Positions 37,076 through 46,720 are shown, counted from the first letter of the stretch. The stretch: 64,000 bases of DNA from Chroogloeocystis siderophila 5.2 s.c.1 (GCF_001904655.1 NZ_MRCC01000004.1:1-64000), one strand, 5' to 3'. Numbers and translations: made by a program. Notes: generated by a model not told the origin, from the letters alone.

Positions 37076-38542
37076 TTACAAACTCACGATTTCCCGTGCT
37101 GATGTAGAAGTTGCCGTTTTGGAGTTAACAAGTTCTGTCACTATTAATTGATTGAGTAAAAATTCCGCGAGATTGGCGATTGTTGTCTCACCAAAGAATT
37201 TTTCCATTGGAACTCGCACTTTTAAATCACTTTCGATGCGACTGCGCAAAGCGATCGCCAGTAAAGAATCAAGCAGCGTACTCAGTAAGACGTGAGAATG
37301 AAGTTGAGACGACGCAAGCTGAGTAGAATGTGCTAACCAATCGCAGAGATAAGTTTCTAGAAAGGCATAGCGCTCTTCTGGGTTAACAGCAGCTGGTAAT
37401 CGCACAGCATCCCAATGCGGTTGTGTTGCTACTACTGTTGTCGTTTGCTGTGGAAGACTTGATGAATCGTCTGTTGCAGCTATGGCAACATCACTCCAAC
37501 GCATAACAGTCGCCGCAGCAGTCGCCCCAGCACCATTAGCGTATACCAATACCAAGTCATCTTCGCAAAGCTTACCTGTGGTTACAGCGTAATAAAGATT
37601 GGCAACCGAGTATACCGGACCTATATTCGCATATAGCGGGTAAAGATTCATCACGCGCTGCGGATCAATACTGAGTGCTTTGGCACAAACGCTCGCATAC
37701 CAAGCAGTGGGTGTATTGACAGCAAACACGCTAATTTGATCGAGGCTGACACCTGCTGTGCTGAGTGCTTCTTGACAGCAATGGCGGATACAATCAACTG
37801 CCGTTTCGGCTAAGCTACTCACGTTTTCTCCGGTACGAGTTTGAATACGCGGTTTACCTTGAGTATCAACAACTAACTCATGTGTGTAGGCTCCATACGT
37901 TGTAGATGTCGATACTATTTTGGTACTGAGAATGCCTTGTGTTGGTTTGACTGAACCTACAACGAATGCCCCCGCACCGTCACCCATCGACCATGAAAGC
38001 GTATCTTCGTCGTTTACACAACGCGAGCCAATATGCGAAACAACGATTAAGACACGATGATAGACTCCTGTTTGAATGAATGCTTGAGCCGTTTGCAACG
38101 CAATCAACGCACTCGCACAAGTTGATTCTAGATTCCAAGCAGGGCAACGCAATCCTAGTTCCTTTGCTAGTAAAGCCGCTAGCCCTGGACCTACTGTATC
38201 GGGAAAGAGTGAAGCAACGATCGCTAAATCAACCTCATCGGCTGTTAGTTGAGCCGATGAAAGTGCGTCTTGTGCCGCACGACATTCTAGCGTCAGTGAT
38301 GATTCGTTGAGTGCTAACACGCGCCGCCCAACGCTACCCCTAAAAGGATCGCCCAAATACGGGGTGACTTCTTGTAACCAAATATCAAGTCCATTTTCGC
38401 TCGATGTCAGCTGCGGTAGCCTAGCTTGTCGTTGCGTTTGATTGCCTAATTGAGGAAATTTTTCCAACCAGTAGTCGTTGGTGCGAATTGTCTGAGGAAA
38501 ACTAATTGCCAGTGAGCGAATACCGACCGATGGCGTTATCAT
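37076..38542 (-). CDS. KAS III-like protein fused to a C-terminal acyl carrier domain
   Basis: Residues 1-350 are a FabH-type ketosynthase III fold with the active Cys in LESTCASALIAL. The position of the catalytic His appears to be Asn (FAVNTPTAW replaces the FabH VPHQAN pattern), while the following Asn seems kept (LYANIGPVYS). The C-terminal part (395-470) resembles a PKS acyl carrier with the phosphopantetheine site in TLLDSLLAIALRSRIE. KAS III relatives with altered triads include acyltransferases that do not decarboxylate malonate. So a role in loading or transferring the aryl or acyl group is as likely as chain elongation. It is the first gene of the long NRPS/PKS transcript, 140 bp (270 bp from the chosen start) ahead of the Cy-A-PCP gene. 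Confidence 0.8.
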   Translation of the reverse strand: MITPSVGIRSLAISFPQTIRTNDYWLEKFPQLGNQTQRQARLPQLTSSENGLDIWLQEVTPYLGDPFRGSVGRRVLALNESSLTLECRAAQDALSSAQLTADEVDLAIVASLFPDTVGPGLAALLAKELGLRCPAWNLESTCASALIALQTAQAFIQTGVYHRVLIVVSHIGSRCVNDEDTLSWSMGDGAGAFVVGSVKPTQGILSTKIVSTSTTYGAYTHELVVDTQGKPRIQTRTGENVSSLAETAVDCIRHCCQEALSTAGVSLDQISVFAVNTPTAWYASVCAKALSIDPQRVMNLYPLYANIGPVYSVANLYYAVTTGKLCEDDLVLVYANGAGATAAATVMRWSDVAIAATDDSSSLPQQTTTVVATQPHWDAVRLPAAVNPEERYAFLETYLCDWLAHSTQLASSQLHSHVLLSTLLDSLLAIALRSRIESDLKVRVPMEKFFGETTIANLAEFLLNQLIVTELVNSKTATSTSAREIVSL

Positions 38543-38925
38543 AGCAAACTCTTCACGAGTTGTTGAATAATATTCTCAAGAAAACTCAACACTACCACAG
38601 GTTTTTCTCTGAGACAAGCTAAGATGACAAAAATTTTGCAAACTCTAAGTAAAGACTTGTGTTATAGAGTTGATTGCTGCGTATCCAGAGATTGAGGGAT
38701 TGGGGCAATATTTTTTTAAAATACCAGCAATTTTTAAATATTTCAGCGCGAGGTTTAGAAAAATTTACTGCAAAATAGTAGCAATAGTTTTCAAGTATTA
38801 TATACTGCGAATGCAATTGTTGTGCGATCGCTGCTTGAGCGATTTGCAATTTTCTTCATCCTCAATTCTCCTTTGCTTCCTCTGCTTACCCCAATGCAAC
38901 AACCTTAAACCCAAACGATATTACC

Positions 38926-40215
38926 GTGCGTACCTTCACAATTCTCTGGAGCGGGCAGATGGCATCTGCAATTGGAACAGAAATGACCCAATTTGCGCTC
39001 ACAATTTGGATTTGGCAAGTAACACAAGAAACAACGGCGATCGCGCTGATTAGTTTCTTCTTTCAGCTACCGCAAATCTTGATTGCGCTGTTTGCAGGGT
39101 TAATTATTGATCGCTTCAGTCGCAAGTACTTAATGATTTTCAGCGATGTAGTTGTAGCGCTGTGTACGATTTTGATTGGGCTACTGTACTCAACCCAAAC
39201 TTTGCAACTTTGGCATCTTTATAGTTTAGCGATTGCCTACGGCTGCTGCGGACAAATTCAGACCCTAGCTTTTACTGCCTCGATTTCATCAATTGTGCCC
39301 AAGCAGCACTACGCCCGCGTTAGCAGTCTGAAGACTCTCGTCAACTATAGTTCGGCGATCGTTGCGCCAGCTTTAGTCGGTCTTTTTTATCCCACAATCG
39401 GTTTGCTCGGCATTATTGCGATTGATATTGCCACATTTGCAGTGGGAATCTTTACCGTATTTTTAGTCCACATTCCCCAGACGTTTGATTTAGAAGCCAC
39501 AGCACTTACAAGTAAAACAATTTGGAAACAACTGACATGGGGTATCCACTACATCTTGGCTAGACCCAGCCTACGAGCAATGACCATAGTTTTCTGCTTA
39601 TTTTTATTTACCTACCACATGAGCGAAACCTTGTATCAGCCATTAATTCTGGCACGCACAGGTAGCAGTGCGCAGGTATTAAGTACTGTTGTTATTGCAG
39701 CGGGTATCGGCGGTGTGGTTGGGGCAGTGGGTTTAAGCATTTTCAGTGGATTTCAGCGGCAAGTCCGCGGGATGTTGCTGGGGTTTGTTGGCACTGGCAT
39801 CGGTAGTATGATCTTAGGATTAGGGCGTGTACCTGGTGTGTGGATTGGCGCGCAGTTCTTTGCGGCATTGAATATTCCGCTCGTGTATAGTTCGAGTTAT
39901 GCAGTGTGGTATGCCAAGGTTAAGCCAGATATTCAGGGGCGAGTTTTAGCAGCTGCGCACACCGTCGGTTTGATTGTGGGTGCAATAGCAAGTTTAATCG
40001 CAGGACCTCTAGCTGACCAATTGGAACTGATGATGACTTCAGGAAGCTGGACAGCATCGATATTTGCACCGCTAGTTGGAACAGGTTCCGGCGCTGGCAT
40101 TGCACTGTTGTACATCACGATTTCGCTTGGTATGGTTTTAATCGGTGTGGGCGGTTTTGCATTCCCTACGCTGCGCAACGCCGAAGATCTGTTACCCGAT
40201 CACGATCACGAATAA
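38926..40215 (+). CDS. MFS transporter, EntS-like, probable siderophore exporter
   Basis: A 12-helix major facilitator of 429 residues with a GTG start. The first helix begins FTILWSGQMASAIGTEMTQF and the loop after helix 2 has GLIIDRFSRKYLM, the family signature. Overall pattern matches the EntS/MFS_3 group that exports siderophores. It is the only plus-strand gene inside the biosynthetic locus, divergent from the KAS III-like gene (383-bp gap) and convergent with salicylate synthase (16-bp gap). Export of the finished compound is inferred from family and position. Confidence 0.88.
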   Translation: MRTFTILWSGQMASAIGTEMTQFALTIWIWQVTQETTAIALISFFFQLPQILIALFAGLIIDRFSRKYLMIFSDVVVALCTILIGLLYSTQTLQLWHLYSLAIAYGCCGQIQTLAFTASISSIVPKQHYARVSSLKTLVNYSSAIVAPALVGLFYPTIGLLGIIAIDIATFAVGIFTVFLVHIPQTFDLEATALTSKTIWKQLTWGIHYILARPSLRAMTIVFCLFLFTYHMSETLYQPLILARTGSSAQVLSTVVIAAGIGGVVGAVGLSIFSGFQRQVRGMLLGFVGTGIGSMILGLGRVPGVWIGAQFFAALNIPLVYSSSYAVWYAKVKPDIQGRVLAAAHTVGLIVGAIASLIAGPLADQLELMMTSGSWTASIFAPLVGTGSGAGIALLYITISLGMVLIGVGGFAFPTLRNAEDLLPDHDHE

Positions 40216-40231
40216 ACGCAATTGCCCCTCG

Positions 40232-41554
40232 TTAAGCACGCGATCGCAAAACTAAATGACTCAACATCGTATTCATCTTGTTAACCGACTCTAAATATTC
40301 ATTTTCCGGTATCGACTCGGCGACGATTCCCGCACCAGCGTTGAAATGAATCGAATTACCGTATTGGTAAACCGAACGAATCGCGATCGCAATATCTGCC
40401 ATTCCGCAACTATTTACCCAACCAATACCCCCAGCATAAATTCCCCTTGGTTCGGCTTCCAAAGCGTCAATCCATTTTAAGGCGCGATATTTATCAATAC
40501 CTGACACTGTAATTCCAGGAAACAAAACTTTTAAAGCATCCCAAAGTGTTTTCCCAGGTTTAAGTTGACCGCCAACTCTTGATGATAGATGTTGCACGCA
40601 GCGGTATTGTTTAACTTGCATAAAATCGTAAACTTGCACCGTATCAGGGATGCAAAACGCTGCCATTTCCGCTTGTGCTAGCCAAATTGAAAGCGCGTGT
40701 TCTTTGATTTCTTTAGCATCGGTAAACAATTCGCGATATAACTTTTGATCGTGTTGGGCGTTTTCAGCGCGGGGTCGAGTTCCGGCGAGAGGATTGGTGA
40801 TAATGCGATCGCCATCGACTTTCATCAAAATTTCCGGACTAAATCCGACAGCGCGGACGTTGTCGAACTCGAAACAATATGATCGCGCGCTGTTATTACT
40901 TTTTGCACCTAAACAATACGTTCCTAGCACATCCATTTCACCCTGAACTTGCACCGAACGCGACAGGATGGCTTTGTGCAGATCTCCTGCTTGAATAGCT
41001 TGAATTAATTTGCCGACTTGCGTTTGATAAGGCGTGCGATCGCTAAAATCAACTTCTGGCGGCGTCGCTGTATAATTTCGCGTTGAATTATTAACTGATA
41101 AAGCTTCGAGAATTTTGGTTAGCGATTTAACGCTACGGATGCGAATACCTTTTGCTGTTATATGTAACTCGGTTTCCGGAATCACAAAATAAAGTAACGG
41201 CTGCGCGATCGCCTTGGTATAGGGATAGTAAAAACGCGCGAGATCGAAACTAATGTAACCATACGCTGTCCAATCTTCAATCGGTAAAGACGCGAGGATC
41301 GACTCGACTTGCTTAAGTGGCTCGCCTATCGGTTGCGATTGCGTTTGTCCGAGGCGATTGCATACAACAGCATCTAAACTGACTGCAATACTGCACAAGG
41401 CATTACCAGCAATACGAGTTTCCTGCTCGCTTTGGTAGAGCATATAGCTAGAAAGCCCAAGATTCAACAATGTTTGCAACAAGCATTGCGGATCTTTTTG
41501 CACAGGAACAAACAACTCATGATAAACCAGCGGATCGCTGACGACCTGATACAT
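40232..41554 (-). CDS. Salicylate synthase (MbtI/Irp9 type)
   Basis: A 440-residue chorismate-binding enzyme of the anthranilate synthase component I superfamily. Key motifs: AGDLHKAILSRSV with the Lys general base, ITNPLAGTRPR, LSSRVGG, FPGITVSGIDK and PRGIYAGGIGW, then NAGAGIVAESIPENEYLE. It should convert chorismate to salicylate by way of isochorismate. I favour salicylate synthase over plain isochorismate synthase because no separate pyruvate lyase, isochorismatase or dihydroxybenzoate dehydrogenase is encoded in the locus and a benzoate-type ligase follows. It is the last gene of the starter unit, 83 bp after the ligase. Confidence 0.88.
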   Translation of the reverse strand: MYQVVSDPLVYHELFVPVQKDPQCLLQTLLNLGLSSYMLYQSEQETRIAGNALCSIAVSLDAVVCNRLGQTQSQPIGEPLKQVESILASLPIEDWTAYGYISFDLARFYYPYTKAIAQPLLYFVIPETELHITAKGIRIRSVKSLTKILEALSVNNSTRNYTATPPEVDFSDRTPYQTQVGKLIQAIQAGDLHKAILSRSVQVQGEMDVLGTYCLGAKSNNSARSYCFEFDNVRAVGFSPEILMKVDGDRIITNPLAGTRPRAENAQHDQKLYRELFTDAKEIKEHALSIWLAQAEMAAFCIPDTVQVYDFMQVKQYRCVQHLSSRVGGQLKPGKTLWDALKVLFPGITVSGIDKYRALKWIDALEAEPRGIYAGGIGWVNSCGMADIAIAIRSVYQYGNSIHFNAGAGIVAESIPENEYLESVNKMNTMLSHLVLRSRA

Positions 41555-41637
41555 AGATCAATACCTAGAATGATTAATGAGAAAGCAGAGAAGAAATTAG
41601 TCGTAGTTCTCGTTTGAAATAGGATGAGATTCCAACT

Positions 41638-43179
41638 TCAACTCACTTCAACTAATGTGTTTCTGAGTAATGCTTGACGATGCACTTTACCAGTAGGCGT
41701 GCGCGGTATCGTTTTGAGAAAATGAATGGTTTTAGGCACTTTAAATGACTGTAGTTGCGCCTTCAGCGTCTGACGAATGCTGTTTTCTAAATCATTGGAG
41801 GCTTCATAACCTGCTTTGAGACTGACGTAGGCAGTTACCCGAGTTAATTGCTCATTCTGTGCTTCCGGAACAACAGCCGCATCTAATACGCTTTCATGCT
41901 GAAGTAACACATCCTCAACTTCAAACGGTGACACCCACATCCCGTTGACTTTAAAAAAGTCGTCTTTGCGCCCCATAAACCGAAAATAACCATCTGCATC
42001 GCAAACGTATTTATCTCCGGTTTGCATTGTTGTTCCGTAAAGCGCGTTGCGAGTTTCGCGCAAACGATTCCAGTACCCCAACATCAAGCTTTCGCCACTC
42101 ACTTGCAAGTAACCAATTTCACCAGGTTGCGTAGGAATTCCCTGTTCGTCAACGACTTGAACGTCATAGCCTGGTACTGGACGTCCTGAAGTTCCTGGAC
42201 GACACTCACTAGGAGTGTTTGATAGAAAAATATGCAATAACTCAGTCGTACCAATTCCCTCGCAAATCTCCATACCGTGCGTTTGTCGCCACTTCAACCA
42301 AATCGTTTTCGGTAGTTGTTCCGCAGCAGAGACACACAGCCGCAATGACGATGAATTCAGCGGCGCAATTTCATGCACAGCTAAGATACCAGCATAAATC
42401 CCAGGAATACCAAACAAAATTGTTGGTTGATACTTTTCAATATCCGCGATAACATCAAACGCATTCGCCGCATCCGAAAGAATCGCCGCCGCACCGACTG
42501 CCATAGGCATATACAATGTATTGCCTAATCCATACGCAAAGGGCATCTTGGCTACCGAATAGATAATATCGTTTTCGCGTAAGCCTAAAACTCCTTTGCC
42601 ATATAGTTCGGCGCAAACTACCATGCTTTGATGCAGGTGAATAACACCTTTGGGTCGCCCTGTACTTCCTGATGTGTATAGCCAAAATGCGGGTTCTTCA
42701 GGTGAGGTTGCTGCGCAAGCGATGGAATCACCTTGTTGTACGACTAAAGACATTAACGGGCGATCGCCGTCGATCGTCAGAACATGTTGCAAAAATGGCG
42801 ACTCAATCTTTCCTAGGTTATTTAACCAAGCTTGTGTTGTTACCAAAATTTTGGCACGCGAGTCTTGCAAAATATATTGAATGTCATCCGCCGTGCAAGC
42901 TGTATTGATGGGAACTGGTAAGCTTCCTAGCCAAATTGCACCCCAAAATGTAAAGACAAATTCGGGCGTATCCGGTAAAAGAATCGCGATGCGGTTTTCG
43001 CGATCTAGCCCTAGTTCAGCAAGTAGTTTTGCTATCCGTTGCACCCAAGTGCGCACTTGAGCATACGTGTAGAATTGATCTTGGTAATAAAAGGCAATCC
43101 TTTCACCGCGTTGCTGCGCCAAGTCTAGAAAATAAGCTGCTATGTTAAAGATTTTCGGTAATGCAGAAACACTTTCCAT
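41638..43179 (-). CDS. Benzoate-CoA-ligase-type aryl-activating enzyme (probable salicylate ligase)
   Basis: An ANL-superfamily adenylating enzyme, 513 residues. Motifs: LYTSGSTGRPKGVIHLHQSM (AMP binding), GIGTTELLHIFLSN, TGDKYVCDADGYFRFMGRKD and the C-terminal Lys in RTPTGKVHRQAL. The overall pattern (KMPFAYGLGNTLYMPM, GRPVPGYDVQVVDE) resembles benzoate-CoA ligases more than the DhbE/YbtE stand-alone aryl-AMP ligases. It should activate salicylate made by its neighbour and load it on the 82-residue carrier protein 23 bp upstream, or make a CoA ester. Which acceptor is used is not decided by sequence. Confidence 0.88.
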   Translation of the reverse strand: MESVSALPKIFNIAAYFLDLAQQRGERIAFYYQDQFYTYAQVRTWVQRIAKLLAELGLDRENRIAILLPDTPEFVFTFWGAIWLGSLPVPINTACTADDIQYILQDSRAKILVTTQAWLNNLGKIESPFLQHVLTIDGDRPLMSLVVQQGDSIACAATSPEEPAFWLYTSGSTGRPKGVIHLHQSMVVCAELYGKGVLGLRENDIIYSVAKMPFAYGLGNTLYMPMAVGAAAILSDAANAFDVIADIEKYQPTILFGIPGIYAGILAVHEIAPLNSSSLRLCVSAAEQLPKTIWLKWRQTHGMEICEGIGTTELLHIFLSNTPSECRPGTSGRPVPGYDVQVVDEQGIPTQPGEIGYLQVSGESLMLGYWNRLRETRNALYGTTMQTGDKYVCDADGYFRFMGRKDDFFKVNGMWVSPFEVEDVLLQHESVLDAAVVPEAQNEQLTRVTAYVSLKAGYEASNDLENSIRQTLKAQLQSFKVPKTIHFLKTIPRTPTGKVHRQALLRNTLVEVS

Positions 43180-43202
43180 CTTTTTTCAAATTTCCTTACA
43201 AA

Positions 43203-43451
43203 TTACGATGATTGAGCAGGTAACATCGCTGCAATTTGATGGCAAATTTCACCCAAAGTGATATCGTTACGAGTTCCCAACTTCAAATCGATACCAACGC
43301 GGCGCTTTAGTTCTAGAGCAAGTCTAACTGTCTCAACCGAGTCAAGCTGTAAGTGTCCGTATAATAATGTGTCTTCACGGATTGCGGATTCTGGAATACC
43401 GAAATCAATCAGAATCGCTTTGAGCGTATCCATTGCCTTTAACCTATCCAA
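43203..43451 (-). CDS. Stand-alone acyl/aryl carrier protein
   Basis: An 82-residue carrier with the phosphopantetheine attachment Ser in YGHLQLDSVETVRLALELKR. The four-helix acyl carrier pattern is complete (FGIPESAIREDTLL before, VGIDLKLGTRNDITLGEIC after). The genome context, directly ahead of the aryl ligase and salicylate synthase, suggests it holds salicylate as an aryl carrier and offers it to the Cy domain. The first two in-frame Met codons (43451 and 43433) could each start it. It is first in the minus-strand starter unit. Confidence 0.88.
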   Translation of the reverse strand: MDRLKAMDTLKAILIDFGIPESAIREDTLLYGHLQLDSVETVRLALELKRRVGIDLKLGTRNDITLGEICHQIAAMLPAQSS

Positions 43452-43824
43452 TCAAATACCTCTGGATGCAAACGAAAGTTGACGTGCGTTAGTTCAATTT
43501 GACTTGGGTAAATGCTTTTGTTTGTACCAATGCTGCGTTTCTATGGCTGGGGCGATCGCCTCATTACCTACTTAGTCGTCTCAAGCACTCGCATCGACTA
43601 AACAATGAGTCATGTTTTTATCAAAAACAATTTCTATTAAGCTACAAAAAGCTTATATCATATACTAATTTTTCGCAAGCGAGTTTCAGCCCTCTAAAGC
43701 AGTATTCATTATGAAGTAATGTAAATCAAACTAACATATAATGTATACCATATTATTTAAGATATTGTATTTTTCTTCATAGACTCATTTTCAGAAATTA
43801 TGCAGCACACAACAAGATTGAGTG

Positions 43825-43887
43825 TTGACTTTACGCAATTAGCATTTTAATCTTAACTAGAACTGTTGACAAAACCTTTCAACAGTT
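43825..43887 (+). promoter_or_regulatory. Promoter and adjoining inverted repeat upstream of the TonB receptor
   Basis: TTGACT (43825-43830), a 17-bp spacer and TAATCT (43848-43853) make a good sigma-70-type promoter reading toward the receptor gene. Immediately after the expected start point lies AACTGTTGA (43861-43869), 9 bp, TCAACAGTT (43879-43887), a perfect inverted repeat well placed as an operator or 5'-leader hairpin. The 713-bp interval separates the starter unit from the uptake genes, so one regulator could act on both. No classical Fur box was recognised. Confidence 0.5.
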
Positions 43888-44176
43888 GAACTTTGATAGT
43901 GCTATGGCGTATTGTCTATGAGTGTGGAATGTGTTGTGCAACTGGTTTATTGTGTCATCGAAAATAGAATCGCAGTTCAGTGTTCTGTCGAATCCAAATA
44001 GCTAAATCTGAATCATTTTCAGTACAATTGAGGACTTTTCCTCTATCTTTGAGTACAGTTTTATACTTTACTTAATAAAAATGCTAGCTAGATAGTGAAG
44101 CATTTCAAGCAAATTCATTAATCTCAAAATTACTCTTTTCATTTTTATAAACGTCGGTTGGCGTGTGAGGAAATCT

Positions 44177-46720
44177 ATGAAATCTTTGCAGCGATCGCTT
44201 GCGTTGACACTCGCAAGTATCTTATCGATATTAGTAGCTCAAATTGCTCAAGCACAAACATTTTCAGAATTAGAAGAAGCGCGATCGCATTCTCAATCTC
44301 CTGCGACAACGGTTAAAGAGTGGCTAGCGCAGATTGAAGAAACAGAAAATGAATCGCCTGTACAAGTCACAAATATACAGATCCTAACTACAGATCAAGG
44401 GTTAGAAATTATCTTAGAAACTCAAGACGAGCTACTGACAGTCGATCCCGAAACTTTCCGGATTGAAGGTAACACGCTAATTGCGGATATTCCCAATGCA
44501 GTTTTGGCACTTCCTGAGACTTCTGAATTTGTTGCAAACAACCCCACCGAACAAATTGCGAGTGTGCGCGTTACCCAACTTGATACTTCCACAATTCAAG
44601 TCAGTGTCCTGGGGGATGGCGCATTACCAACAGAAGCTGTAACACTACGTACAGGTGACGTTGTTTACAGTCTAAACGAAGCACAGAATGAAGAAGATGA
44701 AGAAATTGTTATTACAGTAACCGGAGAACAACTCCAACAAGGATATTTTGTTCCTGATGCGGTAACAGGAACTCGTACTGAGACACCTTTACGCGATATT
44801 CCGCAGTCGATTCAGGTAGTACCCCAACAAGTGTTGCGCGAACAACAAGTGACGCAACTCGATGAAGCGCTACGCAATGTTAGTAGCGTTACCTCCAATA
44901 ATTTATTTGGGAACTTTACAAACTTTACCATCCGCGGGTTTTCCAATGCACCAGTTTTACGCAATGGTTTTCGCCAGTATGGAAATTTGCGCTCAGTTCC
45001 TGAAACCGCCGGTTTAGAACAAATCGAAGTTCTCAAAGGTCCTGCTTCCATCTTGTTTGGCGATCTTCAACCTGGTGGTGCGATCAACGTTGTCAGCAAA
45101 CAGCCGCTAGCAGAACCTTTTTATGAAGCAGAAATTCAAGTTGGTAGTCGTGATTTTTTTCGCCCACGAATTGATATTACGGGTCCTCTGACGACTGAGG
45201 AGAACTTGCGCTATCGCTTTAATGCCTTAGTGCAAAACGATAGTGGGTTTCGTGGTTTTGACCAAAATTATGAACGCTTTTTCCTCGCACCCGTCTTAGC
45301 GTGGGAAATTGATGATCGCACCGATATCACGTTTGATTTAGGGTTTACTTACGATAAGCAACCGCTAGATTTTGGGTTAGTGGCGTTTGGTGATGGTGTT
45401 GTTGATGTTCCCCGCGATCGCATTACAAACGAACCTGCTGACGAAAGCGACACGACGTTTTTAAATGCAGGGTATCTACTCGAACACCGCTTTAATGAAA
45501 ATTGGCGACTTGTAAACGCCTTTCGCTATTTCGATCAAAGCTATTTTGCTAGTTTTTATTTTCCGACTATTTTTGACGAGGAAACAGGCGATTTGCTGCG
45601 TTCGTTTCAAACTCGCGATTTAGATTTTCAAACATACTCGCTACAAACGAACATTGTTGGTGAATTTACAACAGGTGCGATCGGTCACACATTGCTCTTT
45701 GGCGTAGATCTCAGCCGTCAAACTGAGAATTTCTTTGGGCAATTTACGCCGCCTATTTCTCCACTGAATATCTTCGATCCCGTCTATGGAGCAACTCCTA
45801 GACCTGATATCGCAGAATTACCTACATTAGTTGATAACTTCACCGCCCAAAATCGCTTGGGAGTGTATTTACAAGATCAAATTGATTTATTCGACAATTT
45901 AAAGCTACTCGCAGGGATACGCTATGACACTGTAGAACAACGTCGCGAACAAAATCCTAGCTTTACTAACGAAGAAGGTTCAGAAGTTACCCAAAGTGAT
46001 GATGCATTCACGCCACGTATTGGTTTAGTTTATCAACCAATTCCCGCAATTTCGCTTTATGGTAGTTACTCGCGATCATTTAATCCTAATGCAGTCACTA
46101 CAGTCACAGGTGATTTTTTAGAACCCGAACGCGGCGAAGGCTGGGAAGTTGGTGTCAAAGCAGAACTCAATCCTGGGTTATTTGCCACACTAGCGTACTA
46201 CGACATTAGAAAACAGAATGTAGCGACGAGTGATCCTGTGAATCCTGATTTTTCAGTTGCGACAGGCGAACAACGCAGCCAAGGAGTTGAACTTGACTTG
46301 ACAGGAGAACTTTTACCTGGGTGGAATCTGATTGCCGCGTACGCCTATACCGATGCTAGAGTGACACAAGATACTGATATTCCTACTGGTAATCGGTTAG
46401 TGAATGTTCCTCGACACAGTGCAAGCTTGTGGACAACCTATACAGTTCAAACAGGTGACTTACAAGGATTAGGGTTCGGTGTTGGATTCAATTACGTCGG
46501 AAATCGTCTTGGCGATTTAGAAAATACCTACAATTTGGGCGATTACTTCCTCACAAATGCGGCAATATTTTATCAACGCGATCGCTACCGCGTGGCGCTC
46601 AATTTCCGAAATATTTTTGATGTTAATCACTTTGTCGCTTCTAACGCTGGGGGTCGTACGAGTGGAATTCAAGTCGGTGCGCCGTTTACTGTGATTGGTT
46701 CGTTGTCGGTGGAATTTTAG
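44177..46720 (+). CDS. TonB-dependent siderophore receptor with N-terminal AMIN domain
   Basis: An outer-membrane ferric-siderophore channel, about 847 residues. Signal peptide at 1-27 (ending AQIAQAQ). An AMIN-like domain (about 55-160, VQVTNIQILTTDQGLEIILE) is a cyanobacterial addition that may bind the cell wall. A TonB box-like EEIVITVTGEQ and the plug (LRDIPQSIQVVPQQV to GGAINVVSKQP) precede a 22-strand barrel ending in the terminal Phe of VIGSLSVEF. Family features match FhuA/FoxA-type receptors. The frame is open to a GTG at 44165, but GAGGAA just before the ATG at 44177 favours that start. Probably imports the compound made by the neighbouring cluster. Confidence 0.93.
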   Translation: MKSLQRSLALTLASILSILVAQIAQAQTFSELEEARSHSQSPATTVKEWLAQIEETENESPVQVTNIQILTTDQGLEIILETQDELLTVDPETFRIEGNTLIADIPNAVLALPETSEFVANNPTEQIASVRVTQLDTSTIQVSVLGDGALPTEAVTLRTGDVVYSLNEAQNEEDEEIVITVTGEQLQQGYFVPDAVTGTRTETPLRDIPQSIQVVPQQVLREQQVTQLDEALRNVSSVTSNNLFGNFTNFTIRGFSNAPVLRNGFRQYGNLRSVPETAGLEQIEVLKGPASILFGDLQPGGAINVVSKQPLAEPFYEAEIQVGSRDFFRPRIDITGPLTTEENLRYRFNALVQNDSGFRGFDQNYERFFLAPVLAWEIDDRTDITFDLGFTYDKQPLDFGLVAFGDGVVDVPRDRITNEPADESDTTFLNAGYLLEHRFNENWRLVNAFRYFDQSYFASFYFPTIFDEETGDLLRSFQTRDLDFQTYSLQTNIVGEFTTGAIGHTLLFGVDLSRQTENFFGQFTPPISPLNIFDPVYGATPRPDIAELPTLVDNFTAQNRLGVYLQDQIDLFDNLKLLAGIRYDTVEQRREQNPSFTNEEGSEVTQSDDAFTPRIGLVYQPIPAISLYGSYSRSFNPNAVTTVTGDFLEPERGEGWEVGVKAELNPGLFATLAYYDIRKQNVATSDPVNPDFSVATGEQRSQGVELDLTGELLPGWNLIAAYAYTDARVTQDTDIPTGNRLVNVPRHSASLWTTYTVQTGDLQGLGFGVGFNYVGNRLGDLENTYNLGDYFLTNAAIFYQRDRYRVALNFRNIFDVNHFVASNAGGRTSGIQVGAPFTVIGSLSVEF

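Noticed and set aside
40232-41554. Anthranilate synthase or isochorismate synthase for menaquinone/phylloquinone
   Set aside because: Context with an aryl ligase, carrier and siderophore NRPS, and the ITVSGIDK and Lys-base motifs, favour salicylate synthase.
43499-43714. 71-codon plus-strand frame in the starter/receptor intergenic region
   Set aside because: No recognisable motif or ribosome-binding site; composition fits noncoding DNA between divergent promoters.
43452-44176. Classical Fur box before the TonB receptor
   Set aside because: I looked for GATAATGATAATCATTATC-like hexamer arrays and found only weak AT-rich resemblances. Iron control remains likely but is not shown by the sequence.
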